Shown one piece after another: positions 6,722-7,538 of a DNA stretch of 7,538 nt (position 1 is its first letter; the number at the start of each line of letters is the position of its first letter). The notes below the pieces were generated by a model that was not told the DNA's origin, ran no database searches, and saw only the letters and a list, made by a program, of their open reading frames with translations. A program made the position numbers and the translations under genes. The DNA comes from JBEVMS01 sp040508515. Its GTDB lineage: Bacteria > Pseudomonadota > Gammaproteobacteria > Xanthomonadales > Rhodanobacteraceae. The DNA lies in contig JBEVMS010000235.1 in NCBI GenBank assembly GCA_040508515.1, positions 1 to 7,538 on the forward strand. Reading direction: 5' to 3'.

Positions 6722-6788
6722 CGAGCGCGCCGTTGACGTGACGCCATCGCGCCTTTGCGGCAAGCTTGACGACCCATCGGCAACCGCA

Positions 6789-6792
6789 GGAG
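6789..6792 (+). promoter_or_regulatory. Ribosome binding site of the pteridine reductase gene
   Basis: GGAG (within GCAGGAG, 6786-6792) lies six bases before the ATG at 6799 and supports that start. The 77-base gap before the gene has no clear promoter or hairpin, which allows read-through from the EcsC-like gene. Confidence 0.6.
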
Positions 6793-6798
6793 CCAGGC

Positions 6799-7538
6799 AT
6801 GTCACCCATCAACCCGCGTCCGGTGGTACTGATCACCGGGGCTGGCAAACGCGTGGGTGCGGTGATCGCGCACCAACTGCACGCCGCCGGCTATGACCTG
6901 GCGCTGCACTATCGCCATTCCGCCGACGCCTGCCTGCAACTCGCCACCCAGCTCAATACCGAGCGCCCCAGTAGCACCCTGGCACTGGCCGCCGAACTGG
7001 CCGATATCGCACAATTGCCGCTATTGATCGAGCAAGTTATGTCTCGGTTTGGACGTCTGGATGGCTTGATCAACAACGCCTCGGCGTTCTATCCCACGCC
7101 GATCGACACGGCCACGCCGGCGCAATGGAACGAGCTATTCGCTTCCAACGCGCAAGCACCGTTTTTTCTGGTACAAGCCGCCTTGCCGGCATTGCGTCAA
7201 AGCCAGGGGGCGATCATCAATCTGATCGACATTTATGCCGAACGCGCCCTGCGCGAACACCCGCTGTATGTGATGGCCAAGGCCGCGTTGGCCGCGATGA
7301 CCCGCACCCTTGCCGCCGACCTGGGACCCACAGTTCGCATCAACGGCATCGCTCCAGGCGCGGTGCTGTGGCCCAGTGAGGGCAAGCCGTTGGCCGCGCA
7401 GCAGGCGATGATCGCGGCAACGCCGCTGCAACGCATGGGCACACCCGATGATGTAGCGCGCACCGCGCTGTGGCTGCTACGCGACGCACCCTTCGTGACC
7501 GGTCAGATCATTACCGTGGACGGCGGCCGCAGCCTGCC
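6799..7538 (+). CDS. Pteridine reductase, FolM/PTR1-type short-chain dehydrogenase (3' end outside window)
   Basis: The frame is open from the ATG at 6799 to the window end, giving 246 codons; the visible end VDGGRSL is usually within a few residues of the stop. Landmarks: the cofactor loop TGAGKRVG (13-20), where the Lys-Arg pair points to NADPH; NNAS (92-95); Asp144 in NLIDIYAER at the place where classical short-chain dehydrogenases have the catalytic Ser; the YxxxK pair Tyr157/Lys161; and RINGIAPGAVLWPSEG (180-195), close to the APGAILWPE seen in pteridine reductases. The Asp-Tyr-Lys set matches the Leishmania PTR1 active site. Known of the family: NADPH-dependent reduction of dihydropteridines such as dihydromonapterin or dihydrobiopterin in the cytoplasm, giving a reduced pterin cofactor. 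The exact substrate cannot be told from sequence. The symbol folM is plausible but not asserted, because orthology is not tested. Confidence 0.88.
   Translation, partial: MSPINPRPVVLITGAGKRVGAVIAHQLHAAGYDLALHYRHSADACLQLATQLNTERPSSTLALAAELADIAQLPLLIEQVMSRFGRLDGLINNASAFYPTPIDTATPAQWNELFASNAQAPFFLVQAALPALRQSQGAIINLIDIYAERALREHPLYVMAKAALAAMTRTLAADLGPTVRINGIAPGAVLWPSEGKPLAAQQAMIAATPLQRMGTPDDVARTALWLLRDAPFVTGQIITVDGGRSL

Overview
The window looks like chromosomal DNA of a moderately GC-rich gammaproteobacterium. The Lysobacterales/Xanthomonadales (Rhodanobacteraceae- or Xanthomonadaceae-like) are my best guess, from the style of the TonB receptor, the pteridine reductase and the MidA-type methyltransferase. 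This is family recognition from memory, not a database result. Four complete genes and two genes cut by the window edges fill nearly all of it. I see no tRNA, rRNA, CRISPR array, insertion sequence or phage gene.

Layout. (1) 1-2012, plus strand: the 3' end of a family-2 polyprenyl-phosphate glycosyltransferase, joined by an ATGA stop/start overlap to a large polytopic GT-C-like membrane protein. The two read as a pair, one making a lipid-linked sugar and one using it outside the inner membrane. This block is visibly less GC-rich than the methyltransferase and EcsC-like genes. (2) 2039-3232, minus strand: a MidA/NDUFAF7-family SAM-dependent methyltransferase, convergent with the glycosyltransferase pair. 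(3) 3267-3304: a strong hairpin just downstream of the next gene. (4) 3350-5530, minus strand: a TonB-dependent outer-membrane receptor with signal peptide, plug and barrel. (5) 5531-5779: a divergent intergenic region with an AT-rich Zur-like operator next to the receptor gene and a GC-rich, strongly foldable segment beyond it. (6) 5780-6721, plus strand: an EcsC-like protein with a long lysine/arginine-rich, histone-H1-like tail. (7) 6799 to the window end, plus strand: a nearly complete pteridine reductase (FolM/PTR1-type short-chain dehydrogenase).

How the genes relate. The glycosyltransferase pair is one functional unit, probably envelope glycan modification. The receptor seems to be its own unit, controlled by a metal-responsive operator (best match zinc/Zur) and closed by the hairpin; the methyltransferase begins just past that hairpin. 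The EcsC-like gene and the pteridine reductase share a strand with a 77-base gap and may be co-transcribed, but nothing links their functions. The points most worth following are the Zur-like operator, which suggests a zinc-uptake role for an otherwise unassigned receptor, the unclassified foldable segment at 5619-5712, and the H1-like tail on the EcsC-like protein.
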